A DNA stretch of 64,000 nucleotides from VRUE01 sp963730315 (lineage in GTDB: Bacteria > Actinomycetota > Thermoleophilia > Solirubrobacterales > 70-9), in assembly GCA_963730315.1 (NCBI GenBank), contig CAVSRD010000007.1:186001-250000 (forward strand), read 5' to 3'. The translations under genes and the position numbers were made by a program. This document shows positions 1 through 8,837 of the stretch, in pieces. Numbering within the stretch: the stretch's first letter is position 1; every line of letters begins with the position of its first letter. The notes beneath the pieces were generated by a model. It worked only from the letters and a program-made list of their open reading frames with translations. It made no database searches and was not told where the DNA came from.

Positions 1-1248
1 CGCGCCATCCTCCGCACCAAGACGCTGCTCGGCGAGACCTATGTCGAGCTGACGCCCGGCGACTCGAAGGCCCCGCAGCTCCACGACGGCTCCACCTTGG
101 CGCTGGGAAACGTGGCCGAATCGGTCCAGCTCGACGAGATCCTCCGCACCTTCAACACCCGCACCCGGTCCGCCTTCCAGGAATGGATGCAGGAAGCCTC
201 GGTGGCGATCGGCGGCCGCGGCCAGAGCCTCTCCTACGCCCTCGCCGAGCTCGATCCGACCCTCGCCGAATTCGATCGCCTCTTCCGGGTGCTGGACACC
301 CAGCGGCTCGCGGTCGGGCAGCTGTTCCGCAACGGCGCCGTCACCCTGCGGGCGCTGCGGGGTCGCGAAGGGCAGCTGGCCTCGCTGATCCGCAGCTCGA
401 ACGCCGTCTTCCGGACGGTCGCGGCCCGCGACCGCGACCTGGAAGCGTTGTTCCGCGCCTTCCCGACCTTCCAGGACGAGTCGAGGCTGACCCTCGACCG
501 CCTCAAAGAGTTCGCAGTCAACACCGACCCGCTGATGCGCCAGCTGGTGCCGGCGGCGGAACAGCTATCGCCGACCCTGATCGCCACCTCGCGTCTGGCG
601 CCGCAGGCGAAGGGCTTCTTCGAAGGGCTGGAAACGGTGATCGACCGGGCTCCGAGCGGCTTCCCGGCGCTGCGCAAGCTGTTCCGCGACGAGTTCCCGC
701 CGCTGCTGCGGGCGGCCACGCCCTTCCTGCGCAACCTCAACCCGATCCTCAGCGGCCTCGAACTCTACAAGCGCGACCTCGCCGGCACGCTGGGGAACGT
801 CGCCGCGGCGAGCAACGCCGTCCACCTCAGCACGGCGGGCAAGCAAATCCACTACCTGCGCTTGCAGGGCCCGTTCGGCCCCGAATCGCTGTCCACCTAC
901 CCCGATCGCCTCACCGCCAACCGCAACAGCGCCTACAGCCAGCCCCGCTCGGCGGCGCGCCTCGCGAAGGGGCTGCTCAACTTCCACACCGGCCAGTGCA
1001 GCGCCGGAATCGTCGCCACGCTGAACCCCGACACGCCAAACGAATCGGACTTCAACCAGCGCACCGGGGGGGACGTCGTCAAAGCGACCGCCTTCTTCGA
1101 ACGGCTCAAGCTCTACGCCTACGCCGGACAGGAAAGCTCCGCAACGATCCCCGCCCCGGCCTGCAGCCCCCAGGCGCCGTTCGAACCGATCTACGGCAGC
1201 GGCCCGAAGACGATCTACCAGCACACCTACGAACAGTCCCAGCCCTAG
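1..1248 (+). CDS. MCE (MlaD-like) family protein, 5' end outside window
   Basis: The reading frame is open from the first base, so the start codon and the N-terminal half of the MCE domain lie upstream. The first visible residues (RTKTLLGETYVELTPG) are the typical end of an MCE/MlaD domain. They are followed by about 350 residues of mostly helical sequence, as in actinobacterial Mce proteins. Such proteins form the substrate-binding tunnel of an ABC-type importer for lipids or sterols and sit outside the membrane, fed by YrbE permeases that would be expected upstream. The C-terminal part carries a few Cys residues (GQCSAG and PACSPQ). Glu codons are mostly GAA, unlike the housekeeping genes that follow. 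The stop lies 4 bases from the stop of the converging next gene. The family call is firm; the substrate cannot be told. Confidence 0.85.
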   Translation, partial: RAILRTKTLLGETYVELTPGDSKAPQLHDGSTLALGNVAESVQLDEILRTFNTRTRSAFQEWMQEASVAIGGRGQSLSYALAELDPTLAEFDRLFRVLDTQRLAVGQLFRNGAVTLRALRGREGQLASLIRSSNAVFRTVAARDRDLEALFRAFPTFQDESRLTLDRLKEFAVNTDPLMRQLVPAAEQLSPTLIATSRLAPQAKGFFEGLETVIDRAPSGFPALRKLFRDEFPPLLRAATPFLRNLNPILSGLELYKRDLAGTLGNVAAASNAVHLSTAGKQIHYLRLQGPFGPESLSTYPDRLTANRNSAYSQPRSAARLAKGLLNFHTGQCSAGIVATLNPDTPNESDFNQRTGGDVVKATAFFERLKLYAYAGQESSATIPAPACSPQAPFEPIYGSGPKTIYQHTYEQSQP

Positions 1249-1252
1249 GCTC

Positions 1253-2059
1253 TCAGCCCCTCGGCGTGCAGGGCACGACGAGGCCGCTCCTCAGCACCGT
1301 GGTGGAGGCAGTGCCGGGCACGCCTGCTTCGTTCCTGAACAGCGCCTTGAGGACCTTCGCACGGAAGCGGCCGTCCCGGCACCTGGCCTTCAGATAGCTC
1401 TGCTTCCTGCCCTTGTAGCTGAAGATCCGCTTGATCTTGAACTTGAAGTTGAGCAGCGAGCCGCTGCCGCCGGCGATCACCGGGATCCTCGCGACCGTGT
1501 GGAAGCCGAAGCGGCCCTTGTGGATCTTCTTGATCGTCACCACGGTGACGATCGCCGCCGGCACGGGCACGGTGATGAAGGAGTGGATGAAGAGCGTCGT
1601 CTTGCGCCCCTTGGTGCCGCCGTTGAACAGGATCAGCGGGCTGTGAGCGGTGATCGACCGCTGTTCGGGGAAGCTGATCTGCACGTTGACCCTTCCGTTG
1701 CCGACGATCGCCTTGCCGCAGACCCGCTTCGCCCCCTTGGTGTCGCGCGCCTCGAGCTGGCCGCGCCTGCAGGTCGGCAGGCCCCTCGCGTTGAGCGCAC
1801 CGTTCTTGTCGATGTCGATGATCACCTTGCGCAGCGCCGAGGGATGGGTGTTGTCCGAGGTCCTGGCCTTGCCGCTGATCTGCAGGGCGATCGGCGCCAG
1901 CCGCTTCTTCGGCAGCTTCTTCGGCGAGACGTTGCTGCCGAAGGTGAGGATCAGGTTGCCGACGCGGACCGTCGTCGACGCCGCGCTGGCGATCGCCGCG
2001 CCTCCCAGGGCGAGTACGGCACTCAGGGCGATTGCGGCGAGAAGGTTTTTGCGTATCAC
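1253..2059 (-). CDS. Secreted protein of unknown function, paralogue A
   Basis: This encodes 268 residues starting at a GTG preceded by a strong AAGGAGG ribosome site. An N-terminal signal peptide (KNLLAAIALSAVLALGGAAIASA) is clear, so the product is exported. The mature part has four or more Cys residues, a short FNGGTKGRKTTLFIH segment, and a PVPAAIVTVVTIKKIHKGR-like stretch. Its neighbour at 2240-3037 matches it along the whole length and even in the leader, so the two are a tandem duplication. No known domain is recognised. The motif order (LPxC, CxxAIVG, FPEQR, FNGG, IHSF) resembles parts of the much larger secreted protein at 26853-29512, which suggests a shared fold; this is inference. 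The C-terminus is short and ends VPCTPRG. Confidence 0.8.
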   Translation of the reverse strand: MIRKNLLAAIALSAVLALGGAAIASAASTTVRVGNLILTFGSNVSPKKLPKKRLAPIALQISGKARTSDNTHPSALRKVIIDIDKNGALNARGLPTCRRGQLEARDTKGAKRVCGKAIVGNGRVNVQISFPEQRSITAHSPLILFNGGTKGRKTTLFIHSFITVPVPAAIVTVVTIKKIHKGRFGFHTVARIPVIAGGSGSLLNFKFKIKRIFSYKGRKQSYLKARCRDGRFRAKVLKALFRNEAGVPGTASTTVLRSGLVVPCTPRG

Positions 2060-2169
2060 GCTCTTCCTCCTTGTCGGCCGGCCCGCAAGGACCCGGCCGT
2101 AGAGCTTCGATCTGTGCCTCCGGTGGCGGAATTCAGCCCCGGCCTCTACCTAAACCCGGCCAGGCACGG

Positions 2170-2197
2170 AAAAGAGCGGCCCGGAGGCCGCTCTTTT
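2170..2197 (-). terminator. Rho-independent terminator (bidirectional in form)
   Basis: A perfect 12-bp stem, AAAAGAGCGGCC against GGCCGCTCTTTT, closes a 4-base loop (CGGA). It lies about 40 bases after the stop of paralogue B on the minus strand, where the right arm reads as a run of four T. The A/T tracts at both ends make it work in either direction in principle. It isolates paralogue B from paralogue A, which therefore needs its own promoter. Confidence 0.85.
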
Positions 2198-2239
2198 GCG
2201 CTGCGGTCGCCCTGCGTGGAGGGCGGTTGAACCTTCCCG

Positions 2240-3037
2240 TCAGCCCTTCGGAGTGCAGGAACGGATGACCGTGCCCTGCAGGGTCGTCTTGGTGCGCGGG
2301 CCGCCCGCTTCGTTGATGAAGACGGCGTTTTTCACGTCTGCGTTGAAGTGACCGTCGGGGCACTTGGCTTCGATGAGGCTCCTCTTCTTGCCCTTGTAGG
2401 TGTACTTCTTCCCGAAGTTGATGCTGAATTCGAGCGTCGAGCCGCTGCCGCCGGCGATCACCGGGACCTTGGAGACCGAGCGCAGCCCGTAGCGGCCCTT
2501 GTGGATCTTCTTGATCGTCACCGTTGTGACCACCGCGGCCGGCACCGGCACCGTGATGAACGAGTGGATGAAGAGCGTCGTCTTGCCGCCCTTCGTGCCT
2601 CCGTTGAAGACGGTGATCGGCGCGTTGACGCCGATCGGGCGCTGTTCGGGGAAGGCGATCTCGAACTTCCCCTTGCCCTTGCCGACGATCGCCTTGGGGC
2701 AGGCCTTCTTCGCGGCGGCGGTGTCGCGCGACTCGAGCTGGCCGCCCCTGCAGGTCGGCAGGCCGGTGGCGTCGAGCTTGCCGTTCTTGTCGAAGTCGAT
2801 CGTCGCTTCCCTGAAGGCTGCCGGATGGGCGCCGTCCTTGCTGGCGATCTTGCCGCTCACGCGCACGGTCACCGGGGCGCGCTTGTTCTTGGGCAGCGCC
2901 TTCGGTGTCACGCCCCCGTCGGCCTTGAGGACCAGGTTTCCTGCCTGAAAGGTGTCGAACTTCGCGGTTGCGACCGCGGCGACCCCCAGGCCCAGCACCG
3001 CGCTCAGGGCAAGTGCCACTAGCAAGTTTCTACGCAT
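2240..3037 (-). CDS. Secreted protein of unknown function, paralogue B
   Basis: This encodes 265 residues from the ATG at 3037, chosen because AAAGGAG sits 11 bases upstream and a signal peptide (RRNLLVALALSAVLGLGVAAVATA) follows at once. A longer frame to 3157 exists but has no signal logic. The mature protein aligns end to end with paralogue A: LPTCRGGQLESRD, CPKAIVGKGKG, FPEQR, FNGGTKGGKTTLFIHSF, PVIAGGSGS and CPDGHFNADV. It ends with a Cys-containing CTPKG tail. Both copies have Lys-rich stretches (KKYTYKGKKRS here). The 5' leaders are also similar, so the duplication included regulatory sequence. The strong hairpin at 2170-2197 ends its transcript. No family is recognised; an exported, Cys-stabilised beta-rich protein is the most that can be said. 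Confidence 0.8.
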   Translation of the reverse strand: MRRNLLVALALSAVLGLGVAAVATAKFDTFQAGNLVLKADGGVTPKALPKNKRAPVTVRVSGKIASKDGAHPAAFREATIDFDKNGKLDATGLPTCRGGQLESRDTAAAKKACPKAIVGKGKGKFEIAFPEQRPIGVNAPITVFNGGTKGGKTTLFIHSFITVPVPAAVVTTVTIKKIHKGRYGLRSVSKVPVIAGGSGSTLEFSINFGKKYTYKGKKRSLIEAKCPDGHFNADVKNAVFINEAGGPRTKTTLQGTVIRSCTPKG

Positions 3038-3183
3038 ATCGCTTTCTCTCTCCTTTGTCGGCCTGCCCGTCAGAGGCCCCGGCCATTGGACGCTTGCTCT
3101 ATCCCTCCACGTTAAGAAATTACCAGCCTCGATCCTCGGGGAGACCCGCGCGCTCACACAAAGAGCGCCTTAACACGACCGCC

Positions 3184-3969
3184 TCAGCCCCCGCGCATCG
3201 AGAGCCGGACCCGATCGTGCTCCGCCGCGGCCCCGTCGGGTCCGAGGAAAGGGAGAGTGATCCAGAAGATCAGGTCCGGGATGCGGCTGGGGAGGCGGGA
3301 GGCGGCGCCGTGCAGGATCTCGCTGTAGAGCAGCTCGTTGACGCCGCCGGCCAGCGACAACGAGGTGATCCCCGGCAGCTCCACATCTGTCTCGGCCCGG
3401 CCGGCATCGAGGAAGCCGGTGAATTGGCGCAGCGCAGCGTCCCTGCGTGCCAGCGCCTTGGGGCCGGCAGCCAGCACCTCGACGATCGCGAACCGCGCCT
3501 CATCGGGGTGCGCGGCGAGGTGCTCTAGCAGCGCTCCCAGCCCCCCCGCAAGACGCTCGGCCCAGGGCGCCCCGGGCTTCGCCTCGAATCCCCTGGCCGT
3601 CTCTCCGAGCAGTTTGCCCAGCAGCCGGTCGTACGCGGCGAGGAAGCAGTCCTCCCTGCTCGTGAACAGCTCGTAGAAGGTCTTTCTCGATACGCCTGCG
3701 ACGCCGATCACGTCCACCACGCGCGTCTCGGGGTAGCCGCGCTCGGCGACGACTTCGATCATCGCTTGCAGGATCCGGCGCCGCTGGGACTCCGTCACCG
3801 CCTCCCGCGGCAGCCCGTGACGACCCCTCGGCAGCCGCTCGCCACGCCTGGCCGTGCGTCTACCAGAAGCCACCTCCAGACTGTAGAGCAGGAAGGCGGG
3901 AATCGCGAAACGTTGGGACGCCTGCACCCTGGTGCCGCCTCGTCTACGCGGCGCGCAGGTGCGGCTCAT
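3184..3969 (-). CDS. TetR/AcrR family transcriptional regulator
   Basis: The product has a clear TetR N-terminal DNA-binding domain: QRRRILQAMIEVVAERGYPETRVVDVIGVAGVSRKTFYELFTSREDCF in overview, with the helix-turn-helix around VIGVAGVSRKTFYE. A divergent ligand-binding half follows and reaches the C-terminus (VRLSMRGG). With the ATG at 3969 the product is 261 residues and overlaps the end of purA by 26 bases. About 50 residues then precede the TetR domain, so an internal GTG near 3873 (giving VASGRRTARR) is an equally good start. Nearest possible targets are the secreted paralogues downstream on the same strand or itself. The ligand is unknown. Confidence 0.85.
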   Translation of the reverse strand: MSRTCAPRRRGGTRVQASQRFAIPAFLLYSLEVASGRRTARRGERLPRGRHGLPREAVTESQRRRILQAMIEVVAERGYPETRVVDVIGVAGVSRKTFYELFTSREDCFLAAYDRLLGKLLGETARGFEAKPGAPWAERLAGGLGALLEHLAAHPDEARFAIVEVLAAGPKALARRDAALRQFTGFLDAGRAETDVELPGITSLSLAGGVNELLYSEILHGAASRLPSRIPDLIFWITLPFLGPDGAAAEHDRVRLSMRGG

Positions 3970-5320
3970 CGCCTATCCACACCACCTGGTCGCGCCCGGG
4001 TCCGACGCCGACGAGGCGGATCGGGACGCCGGCGAAGCCGGCGACGAAATCGAGGAAGGCGCGGGCCTGAGGAGGCAGGTCGGCCTCGCTGCGGCAGGTG
4101 CTCAGATCGGCCTCGAAGCCGGGCAGTTCCTCGTACTCGGGCTCGGCCGAGTGGAGGATCGACTGGTGGTAGGGAAAGGTGTCGAAGACCGCTCCCTCGC
4201 GAGAGCGGTAGCGGACAGCGACGCGCAGCGGGTCGAGTCCGCTCAGCACGTCGAGCTTGGTGATCGCCAGGGCGCTCATCCGGTTGAGGCGAACGGCGTA
4301 GCGCAGGGCTACCAGGTCGATCCAGCCGCAGCGCCGCTCGCGCCCGGTGGTGGTGCCGAACTCGTGTCCCCTCTCCAGCAGGTGGCGGCCGACCGCGTCG
4401 TCCAGCTCGGTGGGGAAGGGGCCGGCGCCGACCCGGGTCGCGTATGCCTTGGCCACTCCCCAGACCTCGTCGATATCGGTCGGCCCGACCCCCGCGCCGA
4501 CGCAGGCCGCCCCGGCGATCGGATTGGACGAGGTGACGAACGGATAGGTGCCGTGGTCGAGGTCGAGCAGGGTCGCCTGGGCGCCCTCGAAGAGCACCGT
4601 GCCTCCCCCGTCCAGCACGTTCCAGCAGAGTCGCGAGGTGTCGGCGATGTGGGGCTCGAGGCGATGCCCGTAGCCGGCGAACTCCTCGCTCATCGTGTGC
4701 AGGTCGAGGCGCGGGTCGGGAGCGTCGGCAACCGACTGATCGCCTCCCTCGCGTCCCCCTCCGCCGGCCTCCTTGCGCAGCTTGCGCCGCTGCACGGACA
4801 GTTCGCGCAGCGCGTGCTGCTTGGGCTCCAGCGCGGCGAGGATCTTCTTGCGCAGGATCTTCTCGTCGAGCAGGTCCTGCACGCGGATGCCGAGCCGCAG
4901 CGCCTTGTCTGCGTAGCAGGGGCCGATGCCACGCCGCGTGGTGCCGATCGAGAGCTTGCCCAGCTTCACCTCGCCGGCCGTGTCGAGCAACACGTGGTAG
5001 GGCATGATCAGGTGGGCGTTGGCGGAGATCCGCAGGTTGCCGACATCGACGCCGCGGCGCTTCAGCCCCTCGATCTCCTCGAGCAGGATGCGCGGGTCGA
5101 GGACCACCCCGTTGCCGATCACGCAGGCCTTCTCCGGGTAGAGGATGCCGGAGGGGATGAGGTGGAACTTGAACTCCTCGCCGTCGCGGACGATCGTGTG
5201 GCCGGCGTTGTTGCCGCCCTGGAAGCGGACGATCGCCTCCGCCCGCTCGGCGAGCAGGTCGGTGACCTTGCCCTTCCCCTCGTCGCCCCACTGGGCGCCG
5301 ACTATGACTACGCCTGGCAT
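3944..5320 (-). CDS. purA: Adenylosuccinate synthetase
   Basis: This is the GTP-dependent ligase joining IMP and aspartate in the first committed step of AMP synthesis, cytoplasmic. The N-terminus VVIVGAQWGDEGKGKVTDLL contains the GDEGKGK phosphate loop, followed by FQGGNNAGHTIV and the conserved GIGPCYADK, TTTGRERRCGWID and TKLDVLSGLDPLRVAVRY regions. At 458 residues it is roughly 25-30 longer than the usual 430, mainly through a Gly/Glu-rich insert (GGGGREGGDQSVADA, near residue 195) that is probably a surface loop. It lies 22 bases after the DnaI-like gene on the same strand, so it may be the last housekeeping gene of the rpsF-dnaB run. Confidence 0.97.
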   Translation of the reverse strand: MPGVVIVGAQWGDEGKGKVTDLLAERAEAIVRFQGGNNAGHTIVRDGEEFKFHLIPSGILYPEKACVIGNGVVLDPRILLEEIEGLKRRGVDVGNLRISANAHLIMPYHVLLDTAGEVKLGKLSIGTTRRGIGPCYADKALRLGIRVQDLLDEKILRKKILAALEPKQHALRELSVQRRKLRKEAGGGGREGGDQSVADAPDPRLDLHTMSEEFAGYGHRLEPHIADTSRLCWNVLDGGGTVLFEGAQATLLDLDHGTYPFVTSSNPIAGAACVGAGVGPTDIDEVWGVAKAYATRVGAGPFPTELDDAVGRHLLERGHEFGTTTGRERRCGWIDLVALRYAVRLNRMSALAITKLDVLSGLDPLRVAVRYRSREGAVFDTFPYHQSILHSAEPEYEELPGFEADLSTCRSEADLPPQARAFLDFVAGFAGVPIRLVGVGPGRDQVVWIGDEPHLRAA

Positions 5321-5342
5321 AGCGCTGGAGATTGTGACTGGT

Positions 5343-6104
5343 TTAGGCGCCGACCGCGCGCGCCTGCTCGCGGCGGTCCGGCCCGAACAGGGGCAGCGGA
5401 TCGTCGCAGATCTCGATCAAGCGTGACACGGTGCGCGAGCCGATCTGCTCCTCGAGCTGCCTGCGCCCTTCCTCGACGTCCCGGCCCGCGTTGCTGGTGA
5501 CCAGCATCGACCGCTGGTTCTCGTAGCGCTCGTTGACCAGCGCGTAGAGCTGCTCGACCACCCAGTCGGTGTGCCGCTCGGCGCCGAGGTCGTCGATGTA
5601 GAGCAGGTCGACCGAGGTCAGCCGCCGGAAGAAGGCCTCGTATGCGTCCTCGTGCTCGCTCGCCTGGTAGGTCTGGCGGATCTGGGTCAGCAGCCTAGGG
5701 GTGAAGTAGACAGCGACGGTGCGGCCGGCAGCCAGGGCGAGCTTCGCGATGAGCATCCCCAGGGTGGTCTTGCCGGTTCCGGTATTCCCCATCAGCCACA
5801 GGCCCCTGCCGGCGGCGAGGTTCTCGTCGAGCTCGTCGACAAAAGCCCGGACGGCGTTGACCACGTGGCGGGTCGTCATCTCGCGCGCCATGTCGCTGAC
5901 CGGCGGGCGGTCGAAAGAGACGCCGCGGTAGCGCGGCGGGATCGCCGAGGCGACCCCGCGGACACGGCCGCGCCTCAGCCGCTCCTCGCGGCACTCGCAG
6001 GGTCGCGCCACGTCCTCGGGGCCGAGGATCCAGCCGGAGCCGTCGCAGGCGCCGAGCGGACAGGCCCGCTCGGCGAACGGCTCGCTGCGGGGGGTCGCCG
6101 CCAT
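5343..6104 (-). CDS. DnaC/DnaI-like AAA+ helicase loader
   Basis: The product is a 253-residue ATPase with Walker A GNTGTGKTT (near residue 110), Walker B LLYIDDLGAE, a sensor-like LVTSNAG and a final Arg-rich SRTVSRLIEICDD segment, in the order seen in DnaI/DnaC loaders. The N-terminus carries four Cys residues in two pairs (CPLGAC and CEC), as in the zinc-binding N-domain of DnaI. Its ATG overlaps the TGA of dnaB (ATGA at 6104), so the two are translationally coupled. By family knowledge it would load DnaB onto DNA at the origin. Most actinobacteria rely on DciA instead, which makes this pairing noteworthy. An IstB-like transposition helper is excluded by context. Confidence 0.85.
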   Translation of the reverse strand: MAATPRSEPFAERACPLGACDGSGWILGPEDVARPCECREERLRRGRVRGVASAIPPRYRGVSFDRPPVSDMAREMTTRHVVNAVRAFVDELDENLAAGRGLWLMGNTGTGKTTLGMLIAKLALAAGRTVAVYFTPRLLTQIRQTYQASEHEDAYEAFFRRLTSVDLLYIDDLGAERHTDWVVEQLYALVNERYENQRSMLVTSNAGRDVEEGRRQLEEQIGSRTVSRLIEICDDPLPLFGPDRREQARAVGA

Positions 6105-7534
6105 CAGAAGTCGGGGCCCGCGCTCGCCGCGTCCTCCAGAGGCGGTCCTTCTCCGGCCGGCTGCTCGACCGGCCGATCGTGGCCGGAGAAGTCAGCGAAT
6201 TTCGGGAAGCGGTCGAGGAAGACCAGCTTCGGCGAGCCGATCGGCCCGTTGCGGTGCTTGGCGATGATCACGTCGGCCAGCCCGTCCGGCTCGTCTTCGG
6301 GGTCGCGGTAGTAGTCCTCCCTGTAGAGGAAGGCGACCAGGTCCGCGTCCTGCTCGATGGAGCCCGACTCCCTCAGGTCCGACAGCATCGGCTTCGGCGG
6401 GTGCCGCTGCTCGGGCGCCCGGGAGAGCTGGGAGATCGCCAGCACCGGCACCTCCAGCTCGCGGGCGAGGATCTTCAGGCCCCGGCTCATCTGGCCGACC
6501 TGCTCGACCCGGTTGGCGCGCGGGTCGTCGGCGCGCATCAGCTGGAGGTAGTCGACGATCACCAGCCCCAGGCCGCCCCGGTCCTGCGTCTGGGCTTGCA
6601 GCCGCCGTGCCTTGGCGCGCAGGTCGAGCAGGCCGAGGTCCGAGGAGTCGTCGAACCACAGCGGCGCCTCCTCCAGCTCGTTGCAGGCGCGCACGACCTT
6701 CGGCCAGTCCTTTTGCGCGACCTGCCCCTTTCGCAGCTTGTCGCCGGAGATCCGCGCCCGGCAGGCGATGAAGCGCTGCGCCAGCTCGACCTCCGACATC
6801 TCCAGGGAGAAGAAGGCGACCGGCGTCCTCCGCTTCACCGCAATATGCTCAGCTATATTTGCGACAATCGCCGACTTCCCCATCGCCGGCCTCGCGGCCA
6901 CGACGATCAGATTGCCGGGCTGGAAGCCGCCGGTGATCGCGTCGATGTCCTTGAAGCCGGACGGGGTGCCGGTCAGCTCGGTCTCGCCGGTCGAGAGCTT
7001 CTCGAGGCGGTCGACCTCGTCGTGGAGGATCTCCGAGAGGAGGCGGAAGTCGGATGCCTGCTCCCTGTGGGCGACGTCGAAGAGCAGCTTCTCGGCCCGC
7101 TCCGACAGCTCGCGAGGCCCGCCGTCGCGCTCGTGCACCCACCCCTGGATCTCCTGTCCGGCACCGAGCAGGCGCCGCAGCAGAGAGTTCTGCTGGACGA
7201 TTTCGGCGTAGTGCCTGGCGTTGCCGGCAGCAGGCACCTTGGCGGCCAGCTCGGAGACGTAGTGCTTGCCCCCCGCCTCGTCGATCTCGCCGCTCTGGGT
7301 CAGCGCCTCGGTGACGCTCAGCTCGTCGACCGGCTTCGAGCGCGCATAGAGGTCGTGGACGGCGGCGAAGATCAGCGCGTGCTTGTCCAGGTAGAAGTCC
7401 TCGGGGTTCAGCTTCACCTCGTCGATCACGCGGCTCAGCGCCGGCTCGGCGACCAGCATCGCGCCCAGCACCGATTCCTCGGCCTCGATGTTCTGCGGCG
7501 GGACGTGGGTTGCGGAAGGCTGAAGCATCGACAC
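6104..7534 (-). CDS. dnaB: Replicative DNA helicase DnaB
   Basis: This 476-residue hexameric helicase unwinds DNA ahead of the replisome. The N-terminal domain (residues 12-115, PPQNIEAEESVLGAML) is followed by the RecA-like core with Walker A ARPAMGKS near residue 215, FFSLEMS, VIVDYLQLM (Walker B) and the C-terminal RESGSIEQDADLVAFLYR motif. No intein interrupts it. The start is the ATG at 7534. Upstream in the same strand are the ribosomal protein and ssb genes; downstream is the coupled loader. The C-terminal tail after GPDF is short. Confidence 0.97.
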   Translation of the reverse strand: MSMLQPSATHVPPQNIEAEESVLGAMLVAEPALSRVIDEVKLNPEDFYLDKHALIFAAVHDLYARSKPVDELSVTEALTQSGEIDEAGGKHYVSELAAKVPAAGNARHYAEIVQQNSLLRRLLGAGQEIQGWVHERDGGPRELSERAEKLLFDVAHREQASDFRLLSEILHDEVDRLEKLSTGETELTGTPSGFKDIDAITGGFQPGNLIVVAARPAMGKSAIVANIAEHIAVKRRTPVAFFSLEMSEVELAQRFIACRARISGDKLRKGQVAQKDWPKVVRACNELEEAPLWFDDSSDLGLLDLRAKARRLQAQTQDRGGLGLVIVDYLQLMRADDPRANRVEQVGQMSRGLKILARELEVPVLAISQLSRAPEQRHPPKPMLSDLRESGSIEQDADLVAFLYREDYYRDPEDEPDGLADVIIAKHRNGPIGSPKLVFLDRFPKFADFSGHDRPVEQPAGEGPPLEDAASAGPDF

Positions 7535-7654
7535 TCAGTAAAGGGCCGGGGGCGGCGGATTCGCCCCCGCCGGCCCCAGATCCCAAGCAAACCAGAGGCC
7601 GCGCCACCGCCCGGGAGGCCTCCGTGCAAATAGGGGGGAAAGAACTTGAGGCGC

Positions 7655-8290
7655 TCAGCCCAGCGCGCCGGCGCCCGCCGCGAGGCTCTCCGGACCCTGG
7701 GGGATCCGGCCGGCCTCCTCCTGGCGGCGCTCGCCCCGCCGCAGCATCCGCTGGGTGAGGATCGCGATGCTGAGGATCGCCGTCGCCCCGAGGCTGAGCT
7801 GCACGCTGAGCAGTCCCTCGCGGGTCCAGTAGACGTCGCGCAGGTCTAGCAACAGCGCTGCCTCGTCGAAGGTGAGCCCCATGCCGGCGCCCAGCGGGAT
7901 CGCCAGGCGGTCCTCGAGCTTCTCGTCGTCGGTCAGCAGCGCCGCCGTGCCGGCGGCGAAGCCGATCAGGATGCCCGGCACGAAGTGGTGGATGTGGCGG
8001 CCGCCGACGCTGACCTCGCGGAAGGGCCACCACTGGTCGCGGATCCCCCAGGTCGATAGCCGCACCAACGCAAAGGCGCCGAGGAAGCCTGACAGCAGGT
8101 TGAAGAGCACCGCCTCGCGGCGAGGCGTTGCCGCATAGCCGCTGGCGGCGACCCCGACCGTGTCGAGCGCTGCCGCCTCGACCAAACCGTCCCCCGTCCG
8201 GTGCTCGTGGGCGCGGCGCGCCAGCATACGGCCGAACTGCCCCGCCAGGACCGTGCCGGCGCCGCCGATCGCAACCGTGGCGAGCCCCAC
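7655..8290 (-). CDS. Integral membrane protein of unknown function
   Basis: This encodes 211 residues starting at GTG 8290. Four or five hydrophobic segments are visible (FNLLSGFLGAFALVRL, FVPGILIGFAAGTAALL, IPLGAGMGLTFDEAALLL, LGATAILSIAIL), separated by a conserved-looking GGRHIHHFVPGI motif with three His residues and a DEAALLLDLRDVYW segment. This His-rich motif recurs in uncharacterised actinobacterial membrane proteins; no function is established. It sits between rplI and dnaB on the same strand, about 90 bases after rplI. The 120 bases between it and dnaB hold no other gene that I can see. A start further upstream is possible. Confidence 0.75.
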   Translation of the reverse strand: MGLATVAIGGAGTVLAGQFGRMLARRAHEHRTGDGLVEAAALDTVGVAASGYAATPRREAVLFNLLSGFLGAFALVRLSTWGIRDQWWPFREVSVGGRHIHHFVPGILIGFAAGTAALLTDDEKLEDRLAIPLGAGMGLTFDEAALLLDLRDVYWTREGLLSVQLSLGATAILSIAILTQRMLRRGERRQEEAGRIPQGPESLAAGAGALG

Positions 8291-8380
8291 CGTCGCCCGC
8301 TCCGAGCGAGCCCAGCCGAACCGCGTCCTCGCCCTGGCGCGGCGAGTCAGACGGGTCGGTAGGCGGCGCAGCGGCAGCGC

Positions 8381-8833
8381 TTAGCTCTCCTCGGCGACGA
8401 TCGTCTTCACCGTGGCGACCGTGCCGTCGGCCAGCTCGATCTCCACCATGTGGGTGCCGATCTCGCGGATCGGCTGCTCGAGGCGGACTTTCCGGCGGTC
8501 GATCCGCAGGTCGCGGGCGTCGCGGATCGCGTCGGCGATCTCCTTGGCGCCGACCGAGCCGAACAGCCGGCCGCCGTCGTCCGCCCGTTGCTGGATCGTC
8601 AGCACGGTCTTCGAGAGCAGCTCCGCGGCCCGCTCTTCCCGCTCGGCCCGCCGCCGCGCGGCCTTCTCGGCCTCCGCCTGGCGTCGCTGCGCCTCCTCCA
8701 GCGCGCCCGGCGTCGCCGGAGCGGCCAGCTTGCGGGGGATCAGGTAGTTCCGCAGGTAGCCGGGGGAGACGTCGACCGGCTCGCCGCGCTGCCCGAGGCT
8801 GTCCACGTCCTCGAGGAGGATCGCCTGCGCCAT
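8381..8833 (-). CDS. rplI: 50S ribosomal protein L9
   Basis: The 150-residue product binds 23S rRNA through its N-terminal domain: QAILLEDVDSLGQRGEPVDV, SPGYLRNYLIPRKLA. A central charged helix, rich in Ala, Glu and Arg, links this to the C-terminal domain (SVGAKEIADAIRDA, LEQPIREIGTHMVEIEL). Length and layout are normal for L9. Its start is 4 bases after the end of rpsR, so the two are read together. Confidence 0.97.
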   Translation of the reverse strand: MAQAILLEDVDSLGQRGEPVDVSPGYLRNYLIPRKLAAPATPGALEEAQRRQAEAEKAARRRAEREERAAELLSKTVLTIQQRADDGGRLFGSVGAKEIADAIRDARDLRIDRRKVRLEQPIREIGTHMVEIELADGTVATVKTIVAEES

Positions 8834-8837
8834 CGGC

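Noticed and set aside
6104..7534. Intein in DnaB
   Set aside because: The protein is of normal length and no splicing blocks interrupt the Walker A region.
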